From assembly GCA_025617745.1 (NCBI GenBank), contig CM046864.1, positions 31,749,239 to 31,813,238 on the forward strand: a DNA stretch of 64,000 nt, in the 5' to 3' direction. Under the pieces are notes generated by a model. The model worked only from the letters and a program-made list of their open reading frames with translations. It was not told the DNA's origin and searched no databases. Each line of letters begins with the position of its first letter. The first letter of the stretch is position 1. Shown here one piece after another: positions 34,631 through 45,649 of the stretch. The stretch comes from Heliocidaris erythrogramma. Lineage: Eukaryota > Echinodermata > Echinoidea > Camarodonta > Echinometridae. The translations under genes were made by a program, and so were the position numbers.

Positions 34631-34789
34631 CGATGACAATCGATCACCATTCTCGCCTCTTCACAGCTTGGCGGCAGACCATTTAAAGTTGCCGTTATTT
34701 CATATTTCACGCACATAGAACACAGACAGTACAATACACGCCATGAGGGGACCTCGGTGAAATCTATCAGGCCACGCCCGGGGGCTTCT

Positions 34790-35175
34790 ACAGTCTCACA
34801 TTTAGGATTACTTATTCAACTTTTAAGTTGCAGTGTATAGTCTACTATCTATTCCTATAACAAATCAGTGTAACTGTTAGTAACTGTTAGTAAAACTAGC
34901 ACTTTCCCTTAAAATGATATAATTATCTGTATTATCAAATGTAACCACGTATTCTTATTTCAATAACTTTTTTTACAAAGAAACTATCAAAATGAGCCGT
35001 GATAAAATCCCCATATAATTTAAAAATGCGAATTATGCAAATTTTCCTGCCTTAACCCCTACGAGTAGCGATACGATGCAACGTATCGCTACTCGTAGGG
35101 ATTAAGGCAGGAAAATTTAATTTTAATTTAAATTTAACTTAAAAGTTGAATAAGTAATCCTAAATGTGAGACTGT
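34790..35175. mobile_element. Nested inverted-repeat element
   Basis: Forty-base arms at 34790-34829 and 35136-35175 are perfect inverted repeats (start ACAGTCTCACATTTAGGATT). Inside, a second palindrome spans 35039-35118 (AAATTTTCCTGCCTTAA to its inverse). Its core, 35056-35101, is a 46-bp hairpin with CGATACG and CGTATCG arms, bounded by TTAA on both sides. It has no coding capacity. Confidence 0.7.
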
Positions 35176-35593
35176 GAGACCTAAATGTGAAACGCGAAAC
35201 CTGTGACGTTTTATAGCAAATTTAAGAATAAGATAGCGCCTCGTACATATAGCCCCTTCTTTTAGGTGAAGAGTTAGTTCGACACCCGTACTGCTATCAA
35301 TTATTGGACGCAATGCTGCACTCTATGTATCAAGGGTGGATGCATGGATGGGGAGTTACTTCCCTCTTCCCGCAGGAAGCGCAAAAACTTTGACGTTTTA
35401 GCACATTTCGTAGCACCTAGCCAAGGAGTGTATTTGTTTCATCGCCCCCCCCCCCCCCCGTATTGCTTCGACATAGCCGTGGGGGTGTCTCTCATTCAAT
35501 ATTATAATTTTTGTTGCTAAATTAATTCTTTTATATTTGAACAATGAAAAACATATTACAATATTTTACAAATAATCCTAACCCTAACCTCTT

Positions 35594-36657
35594 ATTCGAT
35601 TATGAATAGCGACCCTTTTCTCCGATTATGAATAGCGACCTTCTTCTTTGATTATGAATAGCGACCCTCTTCTTTGATTATGAATAGCGACCCTCTTCTC
35701 TGATTATGAATAGCGACCCTCTTCTCCAATTATGAATAGCGACCCTTTTCTTCGATTATGAATAGCGACCCTCTTCTTTGATTATGAATAGCGACCCTCT
35801 TCTCCGATTATGAATAGCAACCCTCTTCTTCGATTATGAATAGCGACCCTCTTCTTTGATTATGAATAGCAACCCTCTTCTTCGATTATGAATAGCGACC
35901 CTCTTCTCCGATTATGAATAGCGACCCTCTTCTTTGATTATGAAAAGCGACCCTCTTCTCCGATTATGGATAGCGACCCTCTTCTCTGATAATGAATAGC
36001 AACCCTCTTCTTTGATTATGAATAGCGACCTTCTTCACTGATTACGAATAGCAACCCTCTTCTTCGATTATGAATAGCGACCCTCTTCTTTGATTATGAA
36101 TAGCAACCCTCTTCTTCGATTATGAATAGCGACCCTCTTCTCCGATTATGAATAGCGACCCTCTTCTTTGATTATGAAAAGCGACCCTCTTCTCCGATTA
36201 TGGATAGCGACCCTCTTCTCTGATAATGAATAGCAACCCTCTTCTTTGATTATGAATAGCGACCTTCTTCACTGATTACGAATAGCGACCCTCTTCTTTG
36301 ATGATGAATAACGACGCTCTTCTTCGATTATGACTAGCGACCCTCTTCTCGTATTATGAATAGCGACCCTCTTCTTTGATTATGAATAGCGACCCTCTTC
36401 TCTGCTTATGAATAGCGACCCTCTTCTTTGAATATGAATAGCGACCCTCTTTTCTGATTATGAATAGCGACCCTCTTCTTTGATTACGAATAGCGACCCT
36501 CTTCTCTGATTATGAATAGCGACCCTCTTCTTTGATTATGAATAGCAACCCTCTTCTTCGATTATGAATAGCGACCCTCTTCTTTGATTATGAATAGGGA
36601 CCCCTTCTCTGCTTATGAATAGCGACCCTCTTCTTTGAATATGAATAGCGACCCTCT
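35594..36657. repeat. 26-bp minisatellite, about 41 copies
   Basis: The unit contains GATTATGAATAGCGACCCTC followed by TTCTTT, with frequent C/T variation in the TTCTNN spacer. Larger blocks repeat too: the run with AAAAGCGACC, TGGATAGC and GATAATG variants appears twice, at about 35940-36045 and 36175-36285. The array sits in the loop of the giant inverted repeat and abuts its right arm. Confidence 0.95.
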
Positions 36658-36848
36658 TCTTTTGTTCAAGCACATATAAAATCGCATTTTCAATGTTCTA
36701 TGTACATTTGAAAGAAATATCAACTTTCGGTGGCCCTCCGAAATTCCCGTATTATTTCACACTTTTTCAGTCAGTGCTGTGCCCCCATTTAAGAAAGAAG
36801 TGAGAAAGGGAACTTTTATCCCTGTTCAATATTTAGATCTTGGCCTAG
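36658..36848. repeat. Right flank arm of giant inverted repeat
   Basis: Near-exact reverse complement of 33260-33450, running from TTTTGTTCAAGCAC to GATCTTGGCCTAG. It begins directly after the last 26-bp minisatellite unit. Confidence 0.9.
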
Positions 36849-37271
36849 CCCTGATAGCAGAAAGTGTTAAAAAATGACGTGATATTTACGTCGTGGTTTT
36901 CGTCTTTTTTACGTCCTGTAATTACGCCAATAAGACGACAACTTGCACCAACGCAAGACGTCAAGAGGACGTCTTATTTTGACGTCATCTCTACGTCTTC
37001 ATTTCTCTTCCCTAAAAGCAGAAAGTGTTAAAAATGACGTGATATTTACGTCGCGGCTTTCGTCTTTTTTACGTCCTGTAATTACGTCAATAAGACGACA
37101 ACTTGCACCAACGCCAGACGTCAAGAGGACGTCTTATTTTGACGTCATCTCTACGTCTTGTACTCTGTAAAAACTAAAGTGCTACTTTTAGGGGCATGTA
37201 TGACTGCACCTGAAATGCTGTTTATAGCACGTGTAGTGTGCTAATTTACCAGCAAAAAAAAAATGTGACCG

Positions 37272-37335
37272 TGGCGAGCCTCGAACCAGGTTCCGCTGAT
37301 TGAGAGGCGCTGACGTTACCAATGGACTAACGAAT
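37272..37335 (-). other. tRNA-like segment 1 of TIR element
   Basis: Read on the minus strand it has an A-box-like TTAGTCCATTGG and a good B box (GGTTCGAGGCTC). Copies lie at 27711-27762 and 32810-32868. Acceptor and T stems do not pair well, so it is a tRNA-like Pol III promoter candidate rather than a tRNA gene. Confidence 0.6.
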
Positions 37336-37440
37336 GTTTCTTGCAATCCAGTTTAGTCATGGGAGTCAAGTAGATAACATGAACTATGTGGTGTCTTTAA
37401 TTCACTATGTAACAATATGATCTGCTCTAAATCGTACAAT

Positions 37441-37508
37441 GTGAGTTAGTCTTACTAGCGGTAATGCCAGCAATTCTCGATCAGCGGACCCTGGTTCGAA
37501 GCTCGCCC
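37441..37508 (+). other. tRNA-like segment 2 of TIR element
   Basis: GTTAGTCTTACTAGCGG is a disturbed A box; the copies at 27538-27604 and 32638-32702 read TAGTCTAGAGG or TAGTCTAGCGG, matching the consensus. The B box is GGTTCGAAGCTC. Its 5' end faces that of segment 1, so the two point outward toward the element ends. Confidence 0.6.
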
Positions 37509-38179
37509 AAATCATTTTTTTATGAATGTTTAGCAGTTTAAGGAGCCGGTCCAGCTCCCGTGAAAGTGCTGAAATAGCACGCTGTGTGCATTCAATAGCA
37601 CTCTGAGTGCAGTCCCTATGCATGCCTTCAAAAAGTGCTATATACAGCACTTCAGTTTTTACAGTGTACAGATGACGTCAAAATAAGACGTCCTCTTGAC
37701 GTCTTGCGTTGGTGCAAGTTGTCGTCTTATTGACGTAATTACAGGACGTAAAAAAGACGAAAACCACGACGTAAATATCACGTAATTTATACCACTTTCT
37801 GCTATCAGGGAGATCGCAGTGGTTATTTGCGAATTTTCCTTAGTACATCGAATAAGAAATGACGTTTTTGCAGCTTAAAAATGTCAAAAATTAAAAAAAG
37901 CTTGTACAATTCCGTAGATAACTTGGAGGGGGATATAGGCGTACAAAGGGCTGCAGCCCCTTGAGGATTTTGAGAAGGGCAATATTGGCTGGACTATCAC
38001 TTCAGCCCCTCCCAAAATTATGCATTTACGCCTATGGGGAGGTCGAAAACGCAATTTGCCCCCCCCCCCCACCATTTTGTTGGGGGCGATCGCCCCCCCC
38101 TCCACTTCAGCGCCTATGAACGCATCCTACATCTCAGTTAGGTTTAAATGACGTCACAGGTTTCTTCCCCAAAACCGCG

Positions 38180-38890
38180 CCCTTTTGGAGAAATCTAGAA
38201 GAAAAATATAAAACAAAATCATACAAAATGATAAAGAAAGAAATAAAAGAAAAATACTGAAAACATCAAAGAAGGAAAGAGAAGATGTTGCTAGAATAAG
38301 AAAGTCAGAATAGAGAAGATGATAAAAGGAAGAAACAAAGAATAAGAGATAGAGGAAAGATCAAAAGAGAAGATAAAAGCAGAATAATAACAGGCAGGGT
38401 AGAACTAAAGAGATAAACTAAAGAGATGAAAGAAGGAAAAATAAAGGAAAACATAAGGAGAGAAAAGGACGAAATGATGGACGGATAAAACAAAGAATAA
38501 CATTTATAAGGGGAAGACAGAAAATGAAGATCCAAGAAAAATCAAAATACAGAAAGAGAAGAACAAATAAAGATTTTAAAAAAAAACATGAGAGAAGACA
38601 ATAAGAGAAGATGAAGAAAGAACAAAACGAAGAATAACAAGAAAGGACAGAAAGAGAAGATGAAAAAAAGCCCAAACCAAAGAATAACAAAGAAGGAAAG
38701 GCAGAAGAAAATAAAGAGAGACGAATGGAAGGACAGAAGTAAAGAAGAAGGGGGAAAGATAAAGATAAAAATAAAGATAAAATGATACTAAAACAAAAAA
38801 TAACATAAAGTTAGGGACAACAAATGCAGAAAGATACAGCAATATTAAGTTTAGGACAGAAAAAAAGATAAAAGGATGAAAGTATGAACG
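38180..38890. repeat. Purine-rich (AAGAAA/GAGAAG) region
   Basis: About 700 bp of A/G-dominated sequence in loose units such as AGAAAGAACAAAACGAAGAA. Minus-strand frames (Phe/Leu/Ser-rich) are composition artefacts. The stretch 37811-38180 holds only C-rich runs and no recognised feature. Confidence 0.8.
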
Positions 38891-38909
38891 AACATAAGGA
38901 AGAGATGTC

Positions 38910-38972
38910 GTGGGGGTAGTTAACCTAAGGGGGTAGTTGTCTGGGGGTAATTGTCCGGGGGTAGTTGTCTGG
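38910..38972. repeat. Short GGGGGTAGTTGTCTG tandem repeat
   Basis: Four imperfect copies of a unit of about 16-18 bp, including GGGGGTAGTTAACC, GGGGGTAATTGTCC and GGGGGTAGTTGTCTGG. Confidence 0.75.
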
Positions 38973-39059
38973 ATACGATATATACGTGTATACCTTCACG
39001 TTTTTTTTCAAGGGAGGAGTTGATAAAAGACGGTTCTAGTAGTAGAATTTGTATTTTTA

Positions 39060-39400
39060 ATCATGAATCGTTAAAAGGCCCCTGCAACCCAAATGCAAGT
39101 TTATTTCTGTTGATATGCAGAGATGCATACAACTAATATTCTGTTATTCAAACATCTAGATATGTTTCATAGAGTTTTAAATGTTTTTGAAATATTTTCC
39201 CCAACCTCCTAAGCTCCACCCTAAAAAAATGCTCCAGATCTCATTCCTACAATGACATCATAATTTGTCAATCATCAGTCAGCTACACTAACATTCTACA
39301 ATACCATTCTACAATAGACAGTGGAATATAACTTCCCCCATCTCAGCACATGCTCACAATAGAATTTCAAAACAAACTGGCCGGTAATCTGCTGATAATT
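39060..39400. repeat. Diverged dispersed repeat related to unit A foldback region
   Basis: The segment 39078-39250 matches 1650-1860 in reverse orientation (TGCAACCCAAATGCAAGTT, then TAAGCTCC.CCCTAAAA). The segment 39245-39390 resembles 2035-2150 in forward orientation (TCAATCATCAGTCA, then CATGCTCACAATAG). It is older than the array copies, judging by divergence. Confidence 0.6.
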
Positions 39401-39439
39401 CCTGTTCTGCACCAGGGCTGAACTAACCAATCTTTTAAT

Positions 39440-40155
39440 TTCATACATATGACCTTTGATCTACGTAAACTAAATATCTAATCAGTTCATCTCAAAATGG
39501 TAATGTATACTAGTACTGTACTAAGTTTGAAGTAAATGGCTTTCATTGTTTTTGAGATGTTGCATTAATGATGTTAAAGGGATCGAAAAGTCGCCAATCG
39601 TGGTGTTTTGGAGCTTGGCCCGGCTTGGGTAATATTCAGGAATCTCTATACATCTTCGGTAAACGAGCAGTGATACGCATTCGACCGAAGAAAGATGAAC
39701 TGAACAACCCAACTGACAAACTAGCTCACCGTCGACGGCAATTTTGTTCGCTGCTCCAAGACTGTTGTTATGCACGGCCTTGAAATAGGGGCATGCGAAT
39801 GAAATTGAACGTACCTGCAAATCAGCAATTTCAGTATTGACCTCTTTGACCTTTGACCTGCATACCCCAAAGTCTAATCAGATCTTCTTCCTCTGGTGAT
39901 AATACTATTTAGTACCAAGTATGAAGTTCATACCTCAAATGGTTCTCGAGATATCACGTTAAACGAGGCTAACATCTGAAATTTCAGAAATTAACCACTG
40001 TGACCTGTGAACTTTTACCATAACATTTAAAAAAAATTAATCAGATCGTCTTCCGATGGATACATAATAGCACCAAGTTTGAAGTTCATACCTCAAATAA
40101 TACTTTAGATATCCCGTTAACGAGAAAGGGGAATGGACAGACGAACCTGAAAAAA
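39440..40155. repeat. GACCTTTGACC-type tandem repeat family
   Basis: Decayed monomers start with GACCTTTGA at about 39452 and 39846, and with TGACCTGTGAAC at about 40001. They share TCTAATCAG and AGTTTGAAGTTCATACCTCA and end before GGACAGACGAACCTG. This repeat type is common in marine invertebrate genomes. Confidence 0.65.
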
Positions 40156-40162
40156 ACAATAA

Positions 40163-41525
40163 CAATAATCAATCGGGTTTTCGAAAGGGTCATAGCACTT
40201 CTACTGTTTTAATCTACTTTTCTGACCACATTTATAGACAAATGGGTAAAGGTTATATGACTGGCGCAGTCTTTTAGACTTGCGCAGGGCATTCCACAAG
40301 CAGATCGTAATGTACTACTAAAGAAACTATGTAAATGTTGTATAGTTGGCTAGGAATTGAACTGGTTTGCGGACTACTTAAGTGAGCGGAAACAAAAAGT
40401 TGTGTTAGGAAGAAACGAATCAGATTGGGGTACGACAGTGTCAGGTGTACCGCAAGGTGCCAATTTGGGACCGCTTCTGTTTACTCTCATGGTGAATGAT
40501 CTGGCGAAGGTGCTGTCCAAATGCCAAGTGATGTTATATGCAGACGACACTGTTTTTTAGTGGTCAAAGAAGTGAGGAAATAGAAAATACCTTGAACTTT
40601 GATTTGAAACGAGTTTGCGAATGGATTGAAGAAAATAATTTGGCGTTAACCCCCACAAAAACTAAATTTATGTTATTTGGTTCTCAAAGAAAACTGGCTA
40701 ATCTTGAAAAACCTATATCTATTGAACATTTTCAAATATCTAGGAGTGTGGCTAGACCCGACATTATCATGGAAAGAAAATTTCACAAAAACAAGTAAAA
40801 AAATAGGCTCAAGAATAGCACTGATTGGTCGTTTGAAAAAAATACTTACCTTTAAAAGGTCTAAAGCTTCTCGCTAACGCTTTAATTTTGCTTCTTTTGA
40901 ATAATGTAGCAATGCTTGGTCCAACTGCCCACAAAATATTAGAGATATGATTATCAAGCAACATAAGAAAATGGCGAGAGTAATCGTAGGGACTACTGTA
41001 TAAGAACCCCAACCCAAGATAATTTTAATGCACTCAAGTGGGTCAATATTCAGAGTAGATGGAATTTTTTAAAAAGTAAGATGATTTTTTTCCGTTTTAG
41101 ATAGTCAAACCCCAATTTAAATGTTTTAAATGTTAAAAAAAACTCAATCTGTACACAGTTATGGGACCCGTAGTGCTGCAAACCCAGGCTTAATTTTACC
41201 CAAAATTAAAACAGAAATGGGGAAACGGATTTTTTCATACGAAGGAGCAGTAATTTCGAACAGTTTGCCACATTATGTTAGGAATGCTTCAACAAGTTCT
41301 TTGTTTTCTATTTTGTTTTGGCGCCATGCTCGTTCAAATTCTTCAGATGGTCCTTTGTAAAATTACCAAAAGTGTATGTAATTACTTTGTTCAAGTATTG
41401 TTTATATCTGTATGATTGTATTATGTGTATTTTGTTGTAGGGCCTCCAGGGAAAACAGTGTTTAATCACTGATGGAGCTACCCTACTGAACAAAGACTAA
41501 TAAATAAGTAAATAAATAAATAAAA
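40163..41525 (+). pseudogene. 5'-truncated non-LTR retrotransposon (LINE) remnant
   Basis: The RT starts abruptly at NQSGFRKGHSTSTVL (about 40168). A one-base shift near 40275 separates it from LDLRRAFHK. Then come DYLSERKQKVVLGRNES, VSGVPQGANLGPLLFTLMVN and the catalytic VMLYADDTVF (about 40533-40558). A further frameshift leads to KYLGVWLDPTLSWKENF, and the C-terminal end (SVHSYGTRSAANPGL, FSYEGAVISNSLP) is in a third frame at 41140-41360. The element ends in a (TAAA)n tail at 41498-41525. Organisation fits the CR1/jockey-like group, but the clade is not settled. Several stops and shifts make it inactive. Confidence 0.82.
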
Positions 41526-41999
41526 TCAACACATTTCCGATTATTTACCTGAATGTAACCAATTTTCCCTATTCTTGTACTCGACTGATTCGATTGAGTT
41601 AAGCGATATTGTTCAAAAGTAGTAAAATCACAAAAGTCCTGGATTAGACAGTATAAATAATTTTCTCCTGAAAACTATCTTCCTTCAACCACATGTTTTT
41701 TTTTTAAGTATCACTATCAACTGGGGTTGACGCTATGAAAATTGCCAAAGTAATTCATATATATTCAGTAAGAGTTATTAAGGCGAAGACAGTAATGCCA
41801 GTCCGATATCCCTTTATCAAGTGCCCCAGAAAACAGGACCTCTTTTATTTCTGAAAAATGCAACCTCCCCCTTTTGATAAATGCCTCTTATTTCTCCTTC
41901 TGATAAGTGCCTCTTTTCAAATCTGTGAGCAATATTTACTTTTAATAAGTTCAGCCTATTACCATGGCGTTAGCAGAGCACCCCTAAGGCGCTGAACGC

Positions 42000-42160
42000 A
42001 TTCAAGGAATAAATTCCAACCAGGTTCCCATTTACTAGGTGGAGAGTGGTAAATGTAGATTAATATCTTGCCAAAAGACATATAGTGATGCGGCATGATT
42101 TGAACCGCGAACCATGTAATCCACAGTCCCGTGACGTATCCACTAGACCACGAGGAAGTG
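42000..42160 (-). repeat. tRNA-derived SINE
   Basis: On the minus strand A box TGGTCTAGTGG and B box GGTTCAAATC are spaced as in a tRNA (about 42090-42155). The body has TTGGCAAGATATTAATC. Just beyond lies a short array of TAAGTGGTC/TAAGTGGTA units (42170-42220). Nothing is recognised in 41530-41990. Confidence 0.6.
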
Positions 42161-42420
42161 GTCTAAATATCGTGAGTGGTCTAAGTGGTCTAAGTGGTAT
42201 AAGTGGTATAAGTGGTCAATAAGTACCCTTTCTTCTCTGATAAGGGCTCTCTTTCACCATATTTCCCACTGTTGCTCAAACATTAAAATGAAGGAAAGGT
42301 GCATAATTCCGAAGGATCGAATTTCCGAAATTGATGCAGGTCTCTCATGCATTTTCGCAGTTATGAACCTTTGGGATTATGAAAACTTTTTTTTTTTTTT
42401 TTTGAAAATATGAACCCTGA

Positions 42421-42598
42421 AAGTGGAAACTCAGTATAAAGAGGTCTGATATAACAAAATTCCTGATATAACAAGGTAATATTCCAGGTCCCAGCGCTTT
42501 ATATTTGATTGTTTTTAAAACCTGATATAACGAGATTCCTGCTATAGCAAGGTAATTTTGATGGTCCCAAGGACCTCGTTATATTGAGTTTCCACTGT
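42421..42598. mobile_element. MITE with AGTGGAAACTCA ends
   Basis: The left end AGTGGAAACTCAGTATAAAG and right end CTCGTTATATTGAGTTTCCACT are inverted repeats of about 24 bp around a 178-bp element. The interior repeats CCTGATATAAC and AGCAAGGTAAT. It is common in animal genomes and non-coding. Confidence 0.65.
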
Positions 42599-42639
42599 AC
42601 AATTTTCGAAACCATGAACCCTATTTCATTTCAGAATCA

Positions 42640-42815
42640 CGTGGGTATAGAAAAATATCGGAACTTCACTAAATGTGGACTTTAGAATTATTATTTGTTA
42701 AAATTAGATTTTGTAGATACGATTTCTCTGTTATATTTAAATTTGTATACATTTTGTTTCATGTTTTGTATTGTTATAGGATAAATAAAGTTGAAGTTTA
42801 AGTTCAAGTTCAAAT
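42640..42815 (+). repeat. Probable LINE 3' end
   Basis: TTGTATTGTTATAGGATAAATAAAG is followed by a short GTTGAAGTTTAAGTTCAAG tail, a typical 3' end of several invertebrate LINE families. No coding part remains. The rest up to 44240 shows no recognised feature apart from AT-rich single-copy-looking DNA. Confidence 0.4.
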
Positions 42816-44261
42816 GTCCTGCTTTTGATATGACTCAGAAAGCTTTTATCAAGTCATATTTTATTAAATGACCTAATATTCCAAAAAAGTATAAGTTGTT
42901 TAACGCAAAGAATACCAAAGAACGGAAGAATCTTTCGCGCTTTTGCAAAATCATTGTTTAGGATTTAATATTTCATAATGTAGTGAAAGGAAATTAGTAG
43001 ATATGTTTATATGTATATATCTTTTCTCTTCTTCTTTTCTCTATATTTCTTTTTCCCCCGGATATGTTTATGCCAAATATTGCCTGATACATCTTGTTTG
43101 ATTATGACTGTATTTCTTCCTTGGCCCGATGAGGGGCCGCCAAGAAATAAAATATAATTGTCATTGTTATCGTCATTGTCACCCAGTTCTTTCATATGAT
43201 TCGGTTATTACTTTTTAAATCATTCAGCAACACTTAAAATGTGGATATATCAAACAAGGTATTAAATCTAAAATCCAAATTTAATCGGATGTATACCAAT
43301 AAACATAGTTGTTCTGAGTCGGTTAATGCCAAATTCCGGAACAGTTAACCATAAATGATGCAAGTATATCCCGAATTTCCATTTATAAGTAATGATATAC
43401 CTAAATATATTTCTTTGAAATTGGACTAGCACCCACTAGCGGACTGACACTGTTAATGAAACACGTTTTCGTCTATTCATGATGCTTATGAATAGCAAAT
43501 GAGGAGGTGACTCATGATTTGAAAATGCTCATATTCAATTATATTGAGAGCTTTGTTGGTAGGAAGATGAAACAAAAATGAAATGATGCAAACCGGCTGC
43601 ACAATGTATTTTGTGTCCGCTAATCAACGTTAATCTATGCAGATCAAACACAAGATATCATAGTTAGCCTCGCTCACGGCTGCAAAGCTATATGTTAGTC
43701 AAACACTAGGTTTATATAGTTGACCTCGCTATTGGTATGTTGATCAGTCTTTGTGTTTGTGTGTGTACTGAAATTTCATGTATTCCGATGCCAAGGCTCG
43801 TGATACCGAGCAACCTTAGGGCATAGGCACGTTTCAAAAGGAATGAATCCTTTTTTTATGAAGAGCGTTAAGGTACGCCAGTCAAACGCAAAGCATATTC
43901 AGATCCTAACCATTATCTGCAAACACCCACAAAAATAGTTCTACGGTACATGATATGGGAAAATATGATGTGTTTACTCATTTATTTCAGATTATTTCAG
44001 ACGAAATGATGGATAGGCTCCAATGTATCAGGTTTAAAGAAAGATAATAAGAGAAGTTTGACTAGAAAATGACAACACTGAACTTGTATCAGCATTAACG
44101 TTAATAGCACTGTAATGACAACAATTCTAGAATTGTATGATTTTTTTATTAAAAAAAAAGAATTCATTTATTACCCTCCTTCATATATTTCTGTAGAGTT
44201 CTTCATCCCGACTTGTCCCATCCTGTTCCACACTTGGCCTCCGAACCATAAACAGTGGCGG

Positions 44262-44830
44262 ATCTAAGGGGGGGGGGGGGGGGGGGGGGGGTTAGGGGGT
44301 TTAACCCCCCCCCCCCCCCCCCCTTGGGCTGCCAAGTAAAAATTTAATGTGCATAGCAAAACGCCATCATAATATGTCCAGACCCACACAGTATGTTCCT
44401 ATAGCACATGACTGCTTTTTATGGTCTCCATTGCGTTAGTAGATGCCAGGAAAACATCACTTACGGGGGTTCAAAATAGCAAAGAAAAAAAAATCGCCTC
44501 GCGGACATCCCCGCTTCGCGGCTTGTGGACGTTACTTCCGGAAGAAAAGTATGCATTTTGACCATAGACGACCCGCCATTTTCTCGATTGTGCCCCCCTT
44601 TTAGAATGAAGACCTTTTTTTTTTTTGCTTGTCAGGGAATTATGGAGGGAAACTGGATCCCCCATACCCCCCCCCCCCCCCCCTTCCCACTGAGCAACTT
44701 TTCGAGAAGCTGGCGAGGCCAAAAATATACGGGTCTACCTTTTCCAAAAGTTGGGTCAACCCCCCCCCCCCCCCCCCCCCTTGGAAAAAAATAGCTAGAT
44801 CCGCCCCTGATAAAGATTGATTGCTGCCAT
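44262..44830. repeat. Homopolymer G/C-rich cluster with GGCGGATC words
   Basis: GTGGCGGATCTAA leads into a run of about 23 G, then GTTAGGGGGTTTAA and a run of about 18 C, forming a G/C hairpin (44267-44322). Two further C runs (44667, 44760) precede TAGATCCGCCCCTGAT, the inverse of the first word. It belongs with the GGCGGATCCAGG repeats at 46680-47345. Nothing is recognised in 44840-45580. Confidence 0.65.
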
Positions 44831-45589
44831 TTGCAATGAGGTGCTGAGATTGGAAGTTCAATCATATCACCAATGGGTTTACTTGGTCAGGAAACAGAGT
44901 ATTAACATTTTTTCATCGATTCTTCGAATTTGAAAAGAGTTTGAGAGCAAATAATGTATTTCATCGCGGCTCTTGAAAATTAAAGAGGGCAACCAATATG
45001 CCATAAAGTGTTTCCATTAGAATGCTAATGCTGCCACTAATACTTTTTTGACCCAGACAACGTGGGATTGGCACATTGCATCAGGTTTTAGCATTGCAAT
45101 GAAGCCAAGATTGGAAACATTACACATTACACCAGAGTGGAAATACCGTTATCGCGTTTTTTATTCTCTTTGTCTTACGGATTAAAAAAAAGAATAGTTT
45201 TCCTAATTTCTAAAAATTCTGAACAAAAATACACAGTGAACCTGACTAAGTAATGATAAAAAATAATGGTCGAGGATATAGTCAGACTTTGGAGGGAGGG
45301 GACGGGATTCGATTAGATTAAGAGATAATCGGGTGAAATATATATGACGCTTTTAAGGAATGAAATCAAGGAATTTGATGAAATGCAGACCTAATAAGAG
45401 GGGAAAAAGTAAAAATCTCCCAAGTAACTAGAATTATGTCACAAGGTGGCACTATTGCATATTAGTTGGCTATATTCGTGACGAAGGAAAGTGTATGCAT
45501 TTAGTAATTAGTAATAATTATGTTATAATTTGATTTAAAAGCACAGATGCCATACATAACTTTGAGGTTATTTTTTTTTCGCGTTAGAT

Positions 45590-45649
45590 GCATAAATATT
45601 ATGTGCTAGATTTGCGTAAGAATGATCAGCTAGCACATAATATTTATGA
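45590..45649. repeat. 19-bp inverted duplication beside RT fragment
   Basis: CATAAATATTATGTGCTAG at 45590-45608 is repeated exactly in inverted orientation at 45631-45649. The right arm is part of the RT reading frame (LAHNIYD), so the left arm looks like a templated inverted copy of it. Confidence 0.85.

Larger units (their letters stand above)
30429..37810. repeat. Giant imperfect palindrome (composite mobile-element structure)
   Basis: Left arm 30429-33450 (about 1.1 kb after removing the Kolobok insertion) and right arm 36658-37810 (1.15 kb) are inverted copies with the same internal order and the same doubled terminus. The loop of 3.2 kb holds the SINE, the nested inverted-repeat element and the 26-bp minisatellite. 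The outer flanks share GATCGC (GATCGCCC before 30429, GATCGCAG after 37810), possibly an imperfect target duplication. Confidence 0.85.
36849..37810 (-). mobile_element. ACGT-rich TIR element, inverted complete copy
   Basis: This is the best-preserved copy (962 bp). It runs from CCCTGATAGCAGAAAGTG at 36849 to CTTTCTGCTATCAGGG ending at 37810, in reverse orientation to the copy at 30429-33259. It has the same doubled terminus (second start near 37010). The first 157 bp contain seven ACGT words, including TTACGTC, GACGTC and the CRE-like TGACGTCA. Central tRNA-like segments are at 37272-37335 (minus) and 37441-37508 (plus). No transposase is encoded, and the superfamily is not identified. Confidence 0.85.

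Noticed and set aside
35594-36657. CRISPR array
   Set aside because: Units are directly adjacent 26-mers with no unique spacers, in a eukaryotic retroelement setting.
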